Positions 8,318 to 17,037 of a DNA stretch of 64,000 bases are shown here, one piece after another. Below the pieces are notes generated by a model. That model was not told the origin of the DNA. It made no database searches and was given only the letters and a program-made list of their open reading frames with translations. The stretch covers positions 62,001 to 126,000 of the forward strand of contig DWZD01000019.1 of NCBI GenBank assembly GCA_019118345.1, written 5' to 3'. This DNA comes from Candidatus Desulfovibrio intestinavium. GTDB taxonomy: Bacteria > Desulfobacterota > Desulfovibrionia > Desulfovibrionales > Desulfovibrionaceae. The position numbers and the translations under genes were made by a program. Within the stretch, counting starts at the first letter, position 1. The number at the start of each line of letters is the position of its first letter.

Positions 8318-9268
8318 TTACCGCAGGGCCTCGGGCAGGGGGCCGAAGGCCGCCTCGTAGCGACGGCAGAAGTCGGCCCAGTCAAAGCGGTGGGCCTGGG
8401 TGCCGACCTGTTCGATGGCGTAGCAGGCGCTGACCGCGCCGACCTTGGCGGCTTCGGGCATGTCGAGGCCGCAGGCGAGGCCCTTGAGCAGGCCGGAGCG
8501 GTGACTGTCGCCCGCGCCGGTGGGATCCTTGACCTCGCGGCAGGGGATGGCGGGGATGCGCACATCCACGCCCTGCGCGTTGCGGATGCGCTGGCCTTCG
8601 GCGCCCAGGGTCGTGACCAGCCAGCCGGTGAGCTGGAGGAGTTCCTCTTCGCTCTTGCCGGTGGTTTTGCAGACCATGCCGATTTCGTAGTCATTGGTCA
8701 CGCAGGCGTAGGAGCCGGTAATGGCGTCCAGCAGATCGTCCGCGCTGAGCACAGGCAGTTGCTGACCGGGATCGTAGATGTAGCGCACGCCCTTTTCGCG
8801 GAAGAAGCGGGGCAGGCGGCGCATGTCCTCAAGGTTGCCGGGCGAAACAATGGCCCAGTCCGCGGCCGGGTCAAGGTTGGGGAAGTCGTAGGCCGCGGGC
8901 AGGCTCATGGCGCCGGGGTAGAAGCCGGTGATCTGGTTGTTGTTGCGGTCGGTGGTGATGTAACAGAGGGCGGTGAAGATGTCGGCGTCGCAACGGATGC
9001 CTTCGGTGGAAAGGCCCATGCTTTCCAGGGTGGCGGCGTAACCGGCAAAATCCCGTCCGGCGGCGGCGACGATGAGGGGCTTTTCGCCGAGCAGGGCCAA
9101 GGTGTAGGCGATATTGCCCGCGCAGCCGCCGCGCAGTTCGTTCATGCTGTCCACCATGAAGCTGACGCTCAACATATGGAGCTTGTCCATGAGGACGTGA
9201 TCCTGAAAATTGCCGTCAAAGGTCATGATGCGGTCAAAGGCCAGAGAGCCGGAAATGTAGATGGCCAT
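8318..9268 (-). CDS. PfkB-family carbohydrate/nucleoside kinase (adenosine kinase-like)
   Basis: 316 residues, start preceded by GAGGA. The family features are the GG-x-AGN segment (ELRGGCAGNIAYTLALLG) and the catalytic and anion-hole motif DPTGAGDSHRSG, whose last Asp is the general base. Overall it resembles bacterial adenosine kinases of the PfkB superfamily more than ribokinase or fructokinase, but substrate assignment from sequence alone is weak. It starts nine bases after cutA and is probably cotranscribed with it. Confidence 0.7.
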   Translation of the reverse strand: MAIYISGSLAFDRIMTFDGNFQDHVLMDKLHMLSVSFMVDSMNELRGGCAGNIAYTLALLGEKPLIVAAAGRDFAGYAATLESMGLSTEGIRCDADIFTALCYITTDRNNNQITGFYPGAMSLPAAYDFPNLDPAADWAIVSPGNLEDMRRLPRFFREKGVRYIYDPGQQLPVLSADDLLDAITGSYACVTNDYEIGMVCKTTGKSEEELLQLTGWLVTTLGAEGQRIRNAQGVDVRIPAIPCREVKDPTGAGDSHRSGLLKGLACGLDMPEAAKVGAVSACYAIEQVGTQAHRFDWADFCRRYEAAFGPLPEALR

Positions 9269-9277
9269 GCGGATTCC

Positions 9278-9676
9278 TCATTGCGGTTGAAGGTGGGGCG
9301 CGGGGGGCGGACTGTTTTCGCTGATCCAGCGCAGAAAGGCCGGGTGGCCGTCTTCGGGCTTCAGGGCCAGAATGCAGGGCACGTCATGGGGGTGCCGGGC
9401 GCGCACATGCGCGCAAAAGGCCGGAAAGGCCGCGCGGCTGACCTGGGCCAGCAGCACGATTTCCGGCGCTTCGCAAAGGGCGTCCTGCCAGCGGTAGACC
9501 GAGGTCGCGCCGGACAGGATATTGACGCCTGCCGCCAGACGGGCGTCCACCAGTTCGCGCGCCAGCAGGCGGGCAGCCTCCAGCCCGTGCGGCGCGGGCG
9601 ACGACGCCGGGGAGGCCCCATCCGGCCGGCGCAGGACGCCGTCCTGCGGAAAGGTCACATACACAAGTAACGTCAT
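9278..9676 (-). CDS. cutA: CutA-like divalent-ion tolerance protein
   Basis: 132 residues from the ATG at 9676. CutA1 markers are SVYRWQ, EIVLLAQV and HPHDVPCI. The family is usually about 105-115 residues; this one carries an extra Pro/Ala/Ser-rich loop (around residues 14-28, DGASPASSPAPHG) between the first strand and first helix. CutA forms tight trimers; a role in copper or other metal tolerance is traditional but weakly established. It lies in an apparent operon with the downstream PfkB kinase. Confidence 0.75.
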   Translation of the reverse strand: MTLLVYVTFPQDGVLRRPDGASPASSPAPHGLEAARLLARELVDARLAAGVNILSGATSVYRWQDALCEAPEIVLLAQVSRAAFPAFCAHVRARHPHDVPCILALKPEDGHPAFLRWISENSPPPAPHLQPQ

Positions 9677-9795
9677 GGCTGATGGCGCGTGGCGGCCCGG
9701 CGCGTTCCCGCAGGAATGGCGGGGCTTGCCGGTCTGTTGCTTTCCGGACGGGCCGCAACGGGGCATGTGGCCGCGTGCGGCAGACCGTCAAAGGG

Positions 9796-9824
9796 GGATT
9801 AGCACAGGATGCCGCAAAACAAAA
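9796..9824 (-). promoter_or_regulatory. Candidate promoter for cutA-pfkB
   Basis: On the minus strand TTTTGT, 17 bases, then TGC-TAATCC. The -35 is poor, but the TGCTAA-type -10 matches other promoters in the window. Confidence 0.35.
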
Positions 9825-9905
9825 GGGGCGACCGGGCTGGTCGAGGCCGCGCGGAAGGCCGGTTGCGGGCTTGTCCCGCAGAGTGGGCTGTGGCATAGAT
9901 ACGGC

Positions 9906-10616
9906 ATGGTTACCGAAAACGCTCTCCCCCGGGGCGCGCTGCGGCGCGCCGAAGCGGTGCTGGCCGCCCTGCGTGCGCGTTATCCCCGACCGGCCACCCA
10001 TCTGGTGGCGGCCAATGCCTGGGAATTGCTTGTGGCCACGGTGCTGGCCGCCCAGTGTACCGATGCGCGCGTCAATACCGTCACGCCCGAACTGTTCCGC
10101 CGCTGGCCCGGCCCGACCGAACTGGCCGGCGCCACGCAGGAAGAACTGGAGGCGGTCATCCGCTCCACGGGGTTCTACCACAGCAAGGCGAGGAATCTGC
10201 TGGGCGCGGCTCGCCGTCTGTGCGAGGTCTACGGCGGCGAGGTGCCGCCCCGTCTGGAGGAACTGATCACCCTGCCCGGCGTGGCGCGCAAGACGGCCAA
10301 TGTGGTGCTGTTCGGCGCTTTCGGCATCAATGAGGGCCTGGCGGTGGATACCCACGTCAAGCGCATCAGTCACCGGCTGGGCCTGACCGCGCAGACGGAT
10401 CCCGTGGCGGTGGAAAGGGATCTCATGCGGCTGTTTCCGCGTGCCGAATGGGGCGACGTAAACCATCGCATGGTCTGGTTCGGGCGGGATGTCTGCCATG
10501 CGAGATCGCCGCGCTGTGCGGACTGCGAACTGGCGGCCATCTGTCCCCGGCGGGAGCCGCCGCGCGAGCGGACGGCGCGCACCCCGTCCCGGGCAGGCTC
10601 CCGGGCCGGGAAGTAA
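9906..10616 (+). CDS. nth: Endonuclease III (DNA glycosylase/AP lyase)
   Basis: 236 residues from the ATG at 9906. The helix-hairpin-helix motif LPGVARKTANVV contains the catalytic Lys129, and the catalytic Asp148 is in VDTHVKR. The four cysteines of the 4Fe-4S loop are present (Cys197, 204, 207, 213; spacing 6-2-5). The enzyme removes oxidised pyrimidines and cleaves abasic sites in base excision repair. The C-terminal 20 residues are a basic tail beyond the cluster loop. Confidence 0.92.
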   Translation: MVTENALPRGALRRAEAVLAALRARYPRPATHLVAANAWELLVATVLAAQCTDARVNTVTPELFRRWPGPTELAGATQEELEAVIRSTGFYHSKARNLLGAARRLCEVYGGEVPPRLEELITLPGVARKTANVVLFGAFGINEGLAVDTHVKRISHRLGLTAQTDPVAVERDLMRLFPRAEWGDVNHRMVWFGRDVCHARSPRCADCELAAICPRREPPRERTARTPSRAGSRAGK

Positions 10617-10650
10617 CGTGTCCGCCAGCGGGAAATTGGCTGCCCTGCCA

Positions 10651-10677
10651 TTAAGCCGTCGCCAAAACGGACGATAA
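10651..10677 (+). promoter_or_regulatory. Candidate sigma-28 (FliA) promoter upstream of cheV
   Basis: TTAAGCCG, an 11-base spacer and GACGATAA. The -10 matches GCCGATAA at seven of eight positions and the spacing is exact; the -35 matches TAAAGTTT at only four of eight. The predicted leader would be about 180 bases. Confidence 0.35.
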
Positions 10678-10865
10678 GATAAGGGCAGTCCCCGGTAAAC
10701 GCCTGTGTCCCGGTCGTTCTTTTGCGGACGTGAGGGTCTGTCGGGAACGGGTTGCCTTGGTGGCCGCGGCATTCTGCCCCGAAATTTTGACACCGCGTGC
10801 GGGAAGTGCGGTCGGCGTTTCGCCCGATCAGCCCAGCCTGAAGCACTTTGCCGGAAGAGTATACC

Positions 10866-11846
10866 ATGAGCCAAGTTAGCCTGCTTGAGGCCAAGAACAA
10901 CGAGCTGGAAATCATTGAATTCCTGTTGACGGAAGAACTGGCCGACGGTTCGACCTACACGGGACATTACGGCATCAATGTGGCCAAGGTGCTGGAAATC
11001 ATCCGCCTGCCGAGCATCACCAACATGCCCGGCACCAATGAGTGTTCCTCACTGGGCACGTTCAACCTGCGCGGCCGCGTGCTGCCGCTGGTGGATCTGG
11101 CGGCCTGGCTCGGCAAGAAGCTGGTGCAGAGCGAGAACAACAAGGTTCTGGTCACGGAATTCTGCGGGGTACAGGCGGCCTTTCTGGTTTCCTCGGTAAC
11201 GAGCATCCATCGCCTGACCTGGGATCGCATGGAGGCTCCCAACGCCTATGTGCACAATTATTCCCGCGAATGCGTGACCAGTGTGCTGCGCATCGATGAT
11301 CGCGTGCTCTTTGTGCTCGACATGGAAAAGATTTTGGCCAGTCTTGATCCCTCGCTGGACATGAGCCATGTGGAAGTGGACACCACACCCATCGAGGGGG
11401 CGGGGCATTATCATCTGCTGGTCGTGGACGATTCCTCCTCCCTGCGGCATATCATCCGCTCCTCGCTGGAAAAGTCCGGCTTCCGCGTGACGGACAAGGC
11501 CAACGGCAACGAGGCCTGGCAATATCTCTGTGCCCTGCGGGATCAGTTCGCCGGGACAGAGCAGCGGGTCAGCGACGAAATCCAGCTGGTCATATCCGAC
11601 ATTGAAATGCCGGATATGGACGGGCACAGCCTGACGGCGCATATCCGCAATGATACGAGCATGCGCGATTTGCCGGTCATTCTCTTCTCCTCGCTCATCA
11701 CCGAGGCCCTGCGGATCAAGGGCGAAAAGGTCGGCGCGGATCGGCAGGTTTCCAAGCCTGATCTGCCGCGTCTCAACAGGATCATCACCGAACTGATCAG
11801 CGAAAAGTTCGGCAATCGCCATTTGCGCAAGGGGCAGGAGGCCTGA
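10866..11846 (+). CDS. cheV: Chemotaxis coupling protein CheV (CheW-receiver fusion)
   Basis: 326 residues from the ATG at 10866 after GGAAGAG; a TTG at 10848 is in frame but lacks a site. Residues 1-165 form a CheW-like domain (NLRGRVLPLVDLAAW), which docks the histidine kinase CheA to receptors. The C-terminal receiver domain has the acidic pair in VVDDSS, the phosphoacceptor Asp in VISDIEMPDMDG and Lys in QVSKPD. CheV proteins couple receptors to CheA and adapt through receiver phosphorylation. It stands alone here, away from other chemotaxis genes. Confidence 0.88.
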   Translation: MSQVSLLEAKNNELEIIEFLLTEELADGSTYTGHYGINVAKVLEIIRLPSITNMPGTNECSSLGTFNLRGRVLPLVDLAAWLGKKLVQSENNKVLVTEFCGVQAAFLVSSVTSIHRLTWDRMEAPNAYVHNYSRECVTSVLRIDDRVLFVLDMEKILASLDPSLDMSHVEVDTTPIEGAGHYHLLVVDDSSSLRHIIRSSLEKSGFRVTDKANGNEAWQYLCALRDQFAGTEQRVSDEIQLVISDIEMPDMDGHSLTAHIRNDTSMRDLPVILFSSLITEALRIKGEKVGADRQVSKPDLPRLNRIITELISEKFGNRHLRKGQEA

Positions 11847-12035
11847 GCCTGCCGCCCGCGCCATGCGGGCGTGCGCTTTCCGGCCTGCGCGCCATGTCGG
11901 CGCACCATGTTGCCGCGCCCCCAGCCCGCGCTCTTTGGATGCTCGCCCGCCATCGCGCATGAGCGCCGATAGTTGCCCATGTCATCGTTGCTGCGGGTGC
12001 GCATCGCCTGCCGCAAGCGCTCCGTCGCGGCTCCC

Positions 12036-12296
12036 CTACCGCCTGAGCCATTCCGGCCCGTATTCCTTGACCGCTTCGTACAAATTGACGCCTGACGCTA
12101 TCATTTCGTCCACTCCGACCATTTCCTTCATGATTTTTGCGGACTTCGGCAACAGCGGCACTTCATTGAAAAGCCTGTCCGCCTCCTCCCTGCCTTCGGC
12201 CAGCAATTCCGCGCCGCGAAGGCACATCGCGCGTATCTCCTCGGGCGAATAATATTTCATGTAGGGTTCCTTGCATACGCCTTCCGGCTGAGTCAT
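12036..12296 (-). CDS. Small conserved-looking protein of unknown function
   Basis: 86 residues from the ATG at 12296, which follows AAGGAGAAAGTC, a strong ribosome-binding site. The sequence is mainly helical and acidic (YYSPEEIRAMC, REEADRLFNEVPLLP), with two cysteines and no membrane segment or signal peptide. I do not recognise a family. An internal ATG at residue 13 (MKYYSPEE) is a possible alternative start. It faces cheV and shares no obvious operon. Confidence 0.6.
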   Translation of the reverse strand: MTQPEGVCKEPYMKYYSPEEIRAMCLRGAELLAEGREEADRLFNEVPLLPKSAKIMKEMVGVDEMIASGVNLYEAVKEYGPEWLRR

Positions 12297-12527
12297 GACT
12301 TTCTCCTTGCGGCAAACAGAGGGCAACAGGGCACGGGCCTGCGGCATCTGACCGACGCGGCGGCCTGCCGCAGCGGCGCAAAAGATCGTGCGCCAGCGGC
12401 TCAGGCGGGCCTTGCCCGCCGCCCCCGGACACGCCTCTTGCCGGTGCGCAGGACAGGCCGGACAAGGCGGCTCGAGGCCAGCCGTCATTCCCGGGAAGCC
12501 GGAACGCGCGCGGTGCGCTTCCAGCGG

Positions 12528-13121
12528 TCAGCGTCGCTCCTCATCACGAAAACGGCCCACAATGCAGGCGTCCAGATCCCGCTTGGGCACATGGTGCACG
12601 CCTTCGGCATCGCGCCAGTAGCTCACGGAACCATCCGCGGGCAGGGGCGCGATGCGGCGAATTTCCCGGGCCACGCCAAGGCCCAGCATGAGTTCAATGC
12701 GGTAGCCGTCCGGCACGCCCAGCATTTCCTGCAGGCGCGCTTGCTGGAAGCTGGCGATGATGCAGCAGCCCCAGCCGCGCGAGCTGGCTGCCAGCTGGAT
12801 GGTCTGGGCCGCAATGCCCGCATCGATGAAGGTCAGCTCGCGGGCATCCTCGGGCACCAGCAGAGCCATGAAGGCCGTGGGGCGTTCGCCGGGATGCGGG
12901 CCGCCCCAGTCCTTGAGCGCTCCCGCCCAAACGGTGAGGGGCAGGATTTCGCTCACCATGCGGCCCGTCGCCAGAATATAGCGCAAGACCTGCGCATTGC
13001 GGGCCGAGGGAGTGAGGCGGGCGCAATCGGCCAGCCATTCCAGATCGCTCATGTGCAGGGGAGCGTCTTCCTGAAAGCGGCGGCAGGTACGCGCCGCCGT
13101 GACCAGTGCCTTGAAATCCAT
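12528..13121 (-). CDS. Nitroreductase-family flavoprotein
   Basis: 197 residues, with AGGAGG upstream of the ATG at 13121. Family features are the N-terminal FMN-phosphate-binding Arg pair (ARTCRRFQ), PSARNAQVLRY, the DAGIAAQTIQLAA helix and the GWGCCII segment. Such enzymes use NAD(P)H to reduce nitro compounds, quinones or other electrophiles; the physiological substrate is unknown. It lies downstream of cobS on the same strand with a gap of about 120 bases. Confidence 0.8.
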   Translation of the reverse strand: MDFKALVTAARTCRRFQEDAPLHMSDLEWLADCARLTPSARNAQVLRYILATGRMVSEILPLTVWAGALKDWGGPHPGERPTAFMALLVPEDARELTFIDAGIAAQTIQLAASSRGWGCCIIASFQQARLQEMLGVPDGYRIELMLGLGVAREIRRIAPLPADGSVSYWRDAEGVHHVPKRDLDACIVGRFRDEERR

Positions 13122-13241
13122 GAGGAGCCTCCTGTGAGGTCTGTAGCACCCCGGGCATCGCGTCGGGGCGCATCGTTGCGAGCGCCGCCGCGGCGGCGCA
13201 AAGGCCTGCGGGACAAAAGAAGACATGCCGGGCAATGCGCC

Positions 13242-14033
13242 TCAGAGTGCGGCCAGCAAAAACCAGAGTTGCGCCGTTTCAATGCTCGTGCCCAGAAAAT
13301 CGCCGGACAGGCCGCCGTGGGCAAGGGCCGTGCGGCGCAGGCAGATGTGCAGGAAATATTGCCCCGCCGCCAGCAGAAGCACCCGGCCGGCCGGCAGGCC
13401 CGCCAGCCACGACAGCAACAGCATGCCGCCCAGCAGCCCTTGCTGTCCGCGTGCACGGCGCGGGGTCATGGCCCCGCAGACCAGACGGCCCAGATTGCCG
13501 CCGCCCTGCGCCGGGGCCGCAGCGGCCAGCATGAGAGAGCAGCACCGGCCCCAGGCCGGAGCCAGCACGAGAGGCAGCCATTGTCCCTTGGCCGCATGGG
13601 CCGCCGCCAGCAGCAGCGCCCCCGCAAGGCCCGCGCACAGCGCCATGCCGCCGAAGGCGCCGAGGCGGCTGTCGCGCAGGATCTGCCAGAAGCGGTCGCC
13701 CGTGGCCCCGCTGCCGCAGGCATCGGCCAGATCAGCCACACCGTCCCAGTGCAGGCCGCGCGTCGTCCAGAGCAGGGCCAGCAGCCAGATCCAGCCCGCC
13801 AGCAATTCCGCCAGCGGCGCGGGCACACGGGCGGCCCGGGCAACGGTCAGGGCCGCCAGCGCCGCTCCGGCCCAGACAAGGCCCAGGGTCAGCCCGGCGG
13901 GAGCAAAGGCGGACAGGCAGGCCCGGAAGCGTTCTTCGCTTTGCCCGGGGCGCGTCACCAGCCGGCTCAGGAAGGAGAGCGCATCCAGATAGCGCCCGAG
14001 GATGCCGGTTGCCCCGGCGGGCAGGCTACGCAT
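13242..14033 (-). CDS. cobS: Adenosylcobinamide-GDP ribazoletransferase (cobalamin synthase)
   Basis: About 263 residues from the ATG at 14033, which overlaps the end of rex by eight bases. Conserved CobS motifs are present: HWDGVADLADACGSG, an Arg-rich RDSRLGAFG segment and GGLSGDFLG. Five or six hydrophobic helices mark the usual integral membrane enzyme, which joins adenosylcobinamide-GDP to alpha-ribazole in the last steps of cobalamin assembly. The ribosome-binding AGGAG is very close to the ATG, so the true start could differ by a few codons. No other cobalamin genes are adjacent. Confidence 0.85.
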   Translation of the reverse strand: MRSLPAGATGILGRYLDALSFLSRLVTRPGQSEERFRACLSAFAPAGLTLGLVWAGAALAALTVARAARVPAPLAELLAGWIWLLALLWTTRGLHWDGVADLADACGSGATGDRFWQILRDSRLGAFGGMALCAGLAGALLLAAAHAAKGQWLPLVLAPAWGRCCSLMLAAAAPAQGGGNLGRLVCGAMTPRRARGQQGLLGGMLLLSWLAGLPAGRVLLLAAGQYFLHICLRRTALAHGGLSGDFLGTSIETAQLWFLLAAL

Positions 14034-14670
14034 GCTCCTGCGTATGCTTGAAGGCCAGCGAGTAGAGGTGGTGAAAAAAGTCCACATACTCGACGGTCAC
14101 ATGCTCCGGCACCTTGATGCGCGCCGGGGCGAAATTGAGCAGGCTGGTGAGTCCGGCATCCATGAGATGTTGGGCGGCGCGCTGGGCACGCTCGGGCGGA
14201 GTGGTGATGATGCCGATTTCCACATGCTGCTCGCTGACGATGCTCTTGAGATCCTTGGTGCAATGCACTTCGAGGCCGTGGACGATTTCCCCGATCTTGA
14301 AGGGATCGCAGTCGAAGATGCCCACGATATTGAAGCCGCGCGCGCGAAATTCGCCGTGATTGAGGATGGCCTTGCCCAGATTGCCCACGCCGACCAACGC
14401 CATGCGCCATTCCCGATCAACCCCGAGGGCCGAGGTGATGGAGGCGATGAGCGACGTCACATGATACCCTACCCCCCTGATGCCGAACTCTCCGAAGTAG
14501 GCCAGATCCTTGCGCACCTGTGAGCCGTTGACGCCGCAGGCCTCGGCAAGGGGATTGGAGGAAATGACCTCCACGCCGTCGCGTGAGAGGTTTTCCAGCA
14601 CTTGCACATAGGTGGCAAGGCGCTGGATGGTGGCACGGGGAATGTGTTTGCTTTTGGGCTGGCTGACCAT
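14026..14670 (-). CDS. rex: Redox-sensing transcriptional repressor Rex
   Basis: 214 residues: an N-terminal winged helix (IPRATIQRLATYVQVL, NGSQVRKDLAYFG) and a Rossmann NADH-binding domain with GVGNLGKA, then IFDCDP. Rex binds DNA when the NADH/NAD+ ratio is low and releases it when NADH rises. In D. vulgaris it is encoded beside the ATP synthase a/c genes and regulates energy genes including sulfate adenylyltransferase. The same neighbourhood is seen here, although a terminator separates atpE from rex, so rex has its own promoter. Confidence 0.92.
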   Translation of the reverse strand: MVSQPKSKHIPRATIQRLATYVQVLENLSRDGVEVISSNPLAEACGVNGSQVRKDLAYFGEFGIRGVGYHVTSLIASITSALGVDREWRMALVGVGNLGKAILNHGEFRARGFNIVGIFDCDPFKIGEIVHGLEVHCTKDLKSIVSEQHVEIGIITTPPERAQRAAQHLMDAGLTSLLNFAPARIKVPEHVTVEYVDFFHHLYSLAFKHTQEHA

Positions 14671-14706
14671 GAAGGTATCCTGTGAAGCATTGCGCTAGGC
14701 TGTTGT

Positions 14707-14735
14707 GAAATAAAGTTTTTGCTACCGTACTGCAA
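14707..14735 (-). promoter_or_regulatory. Candidate rex promoter overlapped by a Rex half-site
   Basis: On the minus strand TTGCAG, 17 bases, TATTTC. On the plus strand TTGTGAAAT (14703-14711), one half of the Rex operator TTGTGA-N6-TCACAA, overlaps the -10. The second half is degenerate, so autoregulation is only suggested. Confidence 0.4.
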
Positions 14736-14814
14736 TTTTTTTCACCACGCAAGGGAAGCGCGTGGGGGAAAGGCAAAAAGGCCGTTCATGGTTCCGGCGC
14801 GGAGGCAGAAGCGC

Positions 14815-14840
14815 AAAAAAAAGGGGGGCCGAAGCCCCCC
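14815..14840 (-). terminator. Rho-independent terminator of the atp operon
   Basis: On the minus strand GGGGGGC-TTCG-GCCCCCC followed by eight T. A UUCG-capped hairpin directly after atpE, it separates the atp genes from rex. Confidence 0.92.
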
Positions 14841-14863
14841 GGGAAACGCCTTGCGGACGCGCC

Positions 14864-15250
<387 letters not shown>

Positions 15251-15958
15251 CTAGTGTTCCGGGGCTTCCAGCGCGCCCTTGATGTAGACCATGGTCAGAA
15301 TGAAGAAGACGAAGGCCTGCATGGACTTGCCCAGCAGGAAGAGGGCGTAGATCGGAATCGTGCCCAGAATGGGCGCCATGACGAAGAAAAGAATCATGAC
15401 GATTTCCTCGCCCCGGATGTTGCCGAAAAGACGGAGGGAAAGCGAAACCGGACGCGAGAGATGCGAAACGATTTCCAGCGGGAACATGAGGGGGATGAGG
15501 AACTTGGACGGCCCGGTGAAGTGATGCACATAATGCGCCTTCCACTTCCAGAGGCCCACGGCATTGTAAAAGAGCAGCACGAAGAGCGCCATGCAGACCG
15601 TGCTGTTCAGATTGGCCGTGGGGGCGTCGAAGCCCGGAATGAGGCCCATGATGTTCATGGAGAAGATGTAGATGAAGATGCCCGCCAGCAGCGGCACGAA
15701 TTTGCGGCCCACCTCGCCCATGCTGCCGCAGACGAAATTTTCGATGGTGTCGATGATCGCTTCAAAGACGTTCTGCATCCGCCCCGGCACAAGGGTGAGG
15801 CGGCGGCGGACAATGAGGGACAGCACGATCAGCACCGCGATGCAGACCCAGGAATAAAAGACATGCTTGAATTCCACCGCCTGTCCATTGATGACGATCT
15901 CATCCATGTTCAGGAAGGTGGAGAGCAGTACCGGATGCGGCAAACCACCACCAGCCAT
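15251..15958 (-). CDS. atpB: ATP synthase F0 subunit a
   Basis: 235 residues from the ATG at 15958, preceded by AGGAGG at good spacing. The essential stator arginine is in [10 protein letters not shown] on the penultimate helix, and the C-terminal helix ([15 protein letters not shown]) is typical. The protein forms the proton half-channels next to the c ring. It is the third gene of the leftward operon. Confidence 0.93.
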   Translation of the reverse strand: MAGGGLPHPVLLSTFLNMDEIVINGQAVEFKHVFYSWVCIAVLIVLSLIVRRRLTLVPGRMQNVFEAIIDTIENFVCGSMGEVGRKFVPLLAGIFIYIFSMNIMGLIPGFDAPTANLNSTVCMALFVLLFYNAVGLWKWKAHYVHHFTGPSKFLIPLMFPLEIVSHLSRPVSLSLRLFGNIRGEEIVMILFFVMAPILGTIPIYALFLLGKSMQAFVFFILTMVYIKGALEAPEH

Positions 15959-16005
15959 GAGTGCCTCCTCTTGCGCGGCGCGCCCGGGCGCGTCGCCGGT
16001 ATGAA

Positions 16006-16443
16006 TCAGCGCCGGACGGCGCGAAGGTAACTTGCCAGGGCAACGATTTCGGCCAGCACGACCCCGGCCACAAAAACCAGCGGGGACGCCCTGCCCACCG
16101 CAAGCACCAGATAGACGATGCCCGCCGCCACGCCGAAGCGCAGGCCCCAGCGCAGCAACAGCAGGGGGAACATCGCCATGCCGTTTTCGCTCAGGGGGCG
16201 GCGCAGAAAAAAGCGCGCCAGCTCCCAGAAAATCCATGTCATCAATGCGCAGCCCGTGCCCAGCCAGAGCAGGGATGCGCCCCAGCCGCAGAGGACGACC
16301 GCCCCGCCTGTGGCCAGCAGCAAGGCCGACAGCAGCATGAGATTCCGCAGCAGGGGGCGAATCTGCATATGCCCGATGCCCCGCCGCCACAGCCATGCAT
16401 CCAGCGCCGTCAGCAGCGGCAGGCCGGAACGCGCCTCAGACAC
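16006..16443 (-). CDS. atpI: AtpI-like membrane protein of the ATP synthase operon
   Basis: About 145 residues if translation starts at the GTG at 16443, which overlaps the end of the preceding gene by eight bases (GTGTCTGA); an ATG further in (MQIRPLL) is the alternative. Four hydrophobic helices are visible. Position immediately before atpB and size fit AtpI/Uncl, a membrane chaperone for c-ring assembly, but sequence resemblance is weak in this family and the name rests mainly on context. Confidence 0.6.
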   Translation of the reverse strand: MSEARSGLPLLTALDAWLWRRGIGHMQIRPLLRNLMLLSALLLATGGAVVLCGWGASLLWLGTGCALMTWIFWELARFFLRRPLSENGMAMFPLLLLRWGLRFGVAAGIVYLVLAVGRASPLVFVAGVVLAEIVALASYLRAVRR

Positions 16444-16885
16444 GGGGGACTCCGTGGCCCGGCGCAGCACATTCGCGCGGCTCGCGCGGAGCCTGCCCGA
16501 CCCGGGGAGGCTCAGGGCGTGACGCAGGCGTCGCCGACCCGGCCCGGGCCTCTTCGTCGCCCGTATCGCGCGGTTCGCGCGGGGTCTGCCCGGCTTCCGG
16601 CACGCCCGGCCCGGCCTCGCCCGCGGCGCGGCTCCGGGCCTCATCACGAGCCATGCGGCGCAAAAGCTGCCGACTGTCGCGGTAGACGTTGAGAAAGCCC
16701 GCCCCGATGCCGATGATCAGGAAGACGAGCTTGCCCCACGGCCCGCTGTCCAGCCAGTAGTCCAGCCCGTAGCCGATGCCGAAGCCCACCAGCGGCCCGC
16801 TGACCATGTGCAGGCCGATGACGCCCACGCTGCCCATGAATTCAAGGCCGCGCTGCTGTTGCTGCAAAATTTCCCTGAAGGACAT
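16436..16885 (-). CDS. atpZ: AtpZ/AtpI-family F0F1-associated protein
   Basis: 149 residues, first gene of the atp operon, with GGGAG before the ATG. Two membrane helices (SVGVIGLHMVSGPLVGFGIG and the GKLVFLIIGIGAGFLN segment) with a short acidic link match the AtpZ family, a small F0-associated protein proposed to assist magnesium/calcium uptake or assembly. The C-terminal 60 residues are a Pro/Arg/Glu-rich tail with a duplicated TPREPRD/APREPRE motif, probably disordered and of unknown role. Confidence 0.65.
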   Translation of the reverse strand: MSFREILQQQQRGLEFMGSVGVIGLHMVSGPLVGFGIGYGLDYWLDSGPWGKLVFLIIGIGAGFLNVYRDSRQLLRRMARDEARSRAAGEAGPGVPEAGQTPREPRDTGDEEARAGSATPASRPEPPRVGQAPREPRECAAPGHGVPRV

Positions 16886-16952
16886 GCGCTCCCGCCGGGG
16901 CCGTGCCCCGCCTGCCTGCGGCATTTGCCGTGCCTGTCGATAACCGCTTGAC

Positions 16953-16981
16953 AGCTTAGCAGCGCGCGGCAAAATCGTCAA
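16953..16981 (-). promoter_or_regulatory. Sigma-70-type promoter of the atp operon
   Basis: On the minus strand TTGACG, exactly 17 bases, then TAAGCT with an upstream TGC. It lies about 70 bases before the atpZ start. Confidence 0.7.
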
Positions 16982-17037
16982 CGCGCCGCGCGGCATTTCT
17001 CCCCGCCCGCCCCAGGAGCCGATCCCGGCATCGCGGC

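Noticed and set aside
14034..14863. Cobalamin riboswitch for cobS
   Set aside because: cobS overlaps rex and shares its transcript; no B12-box-like sequence is visible.
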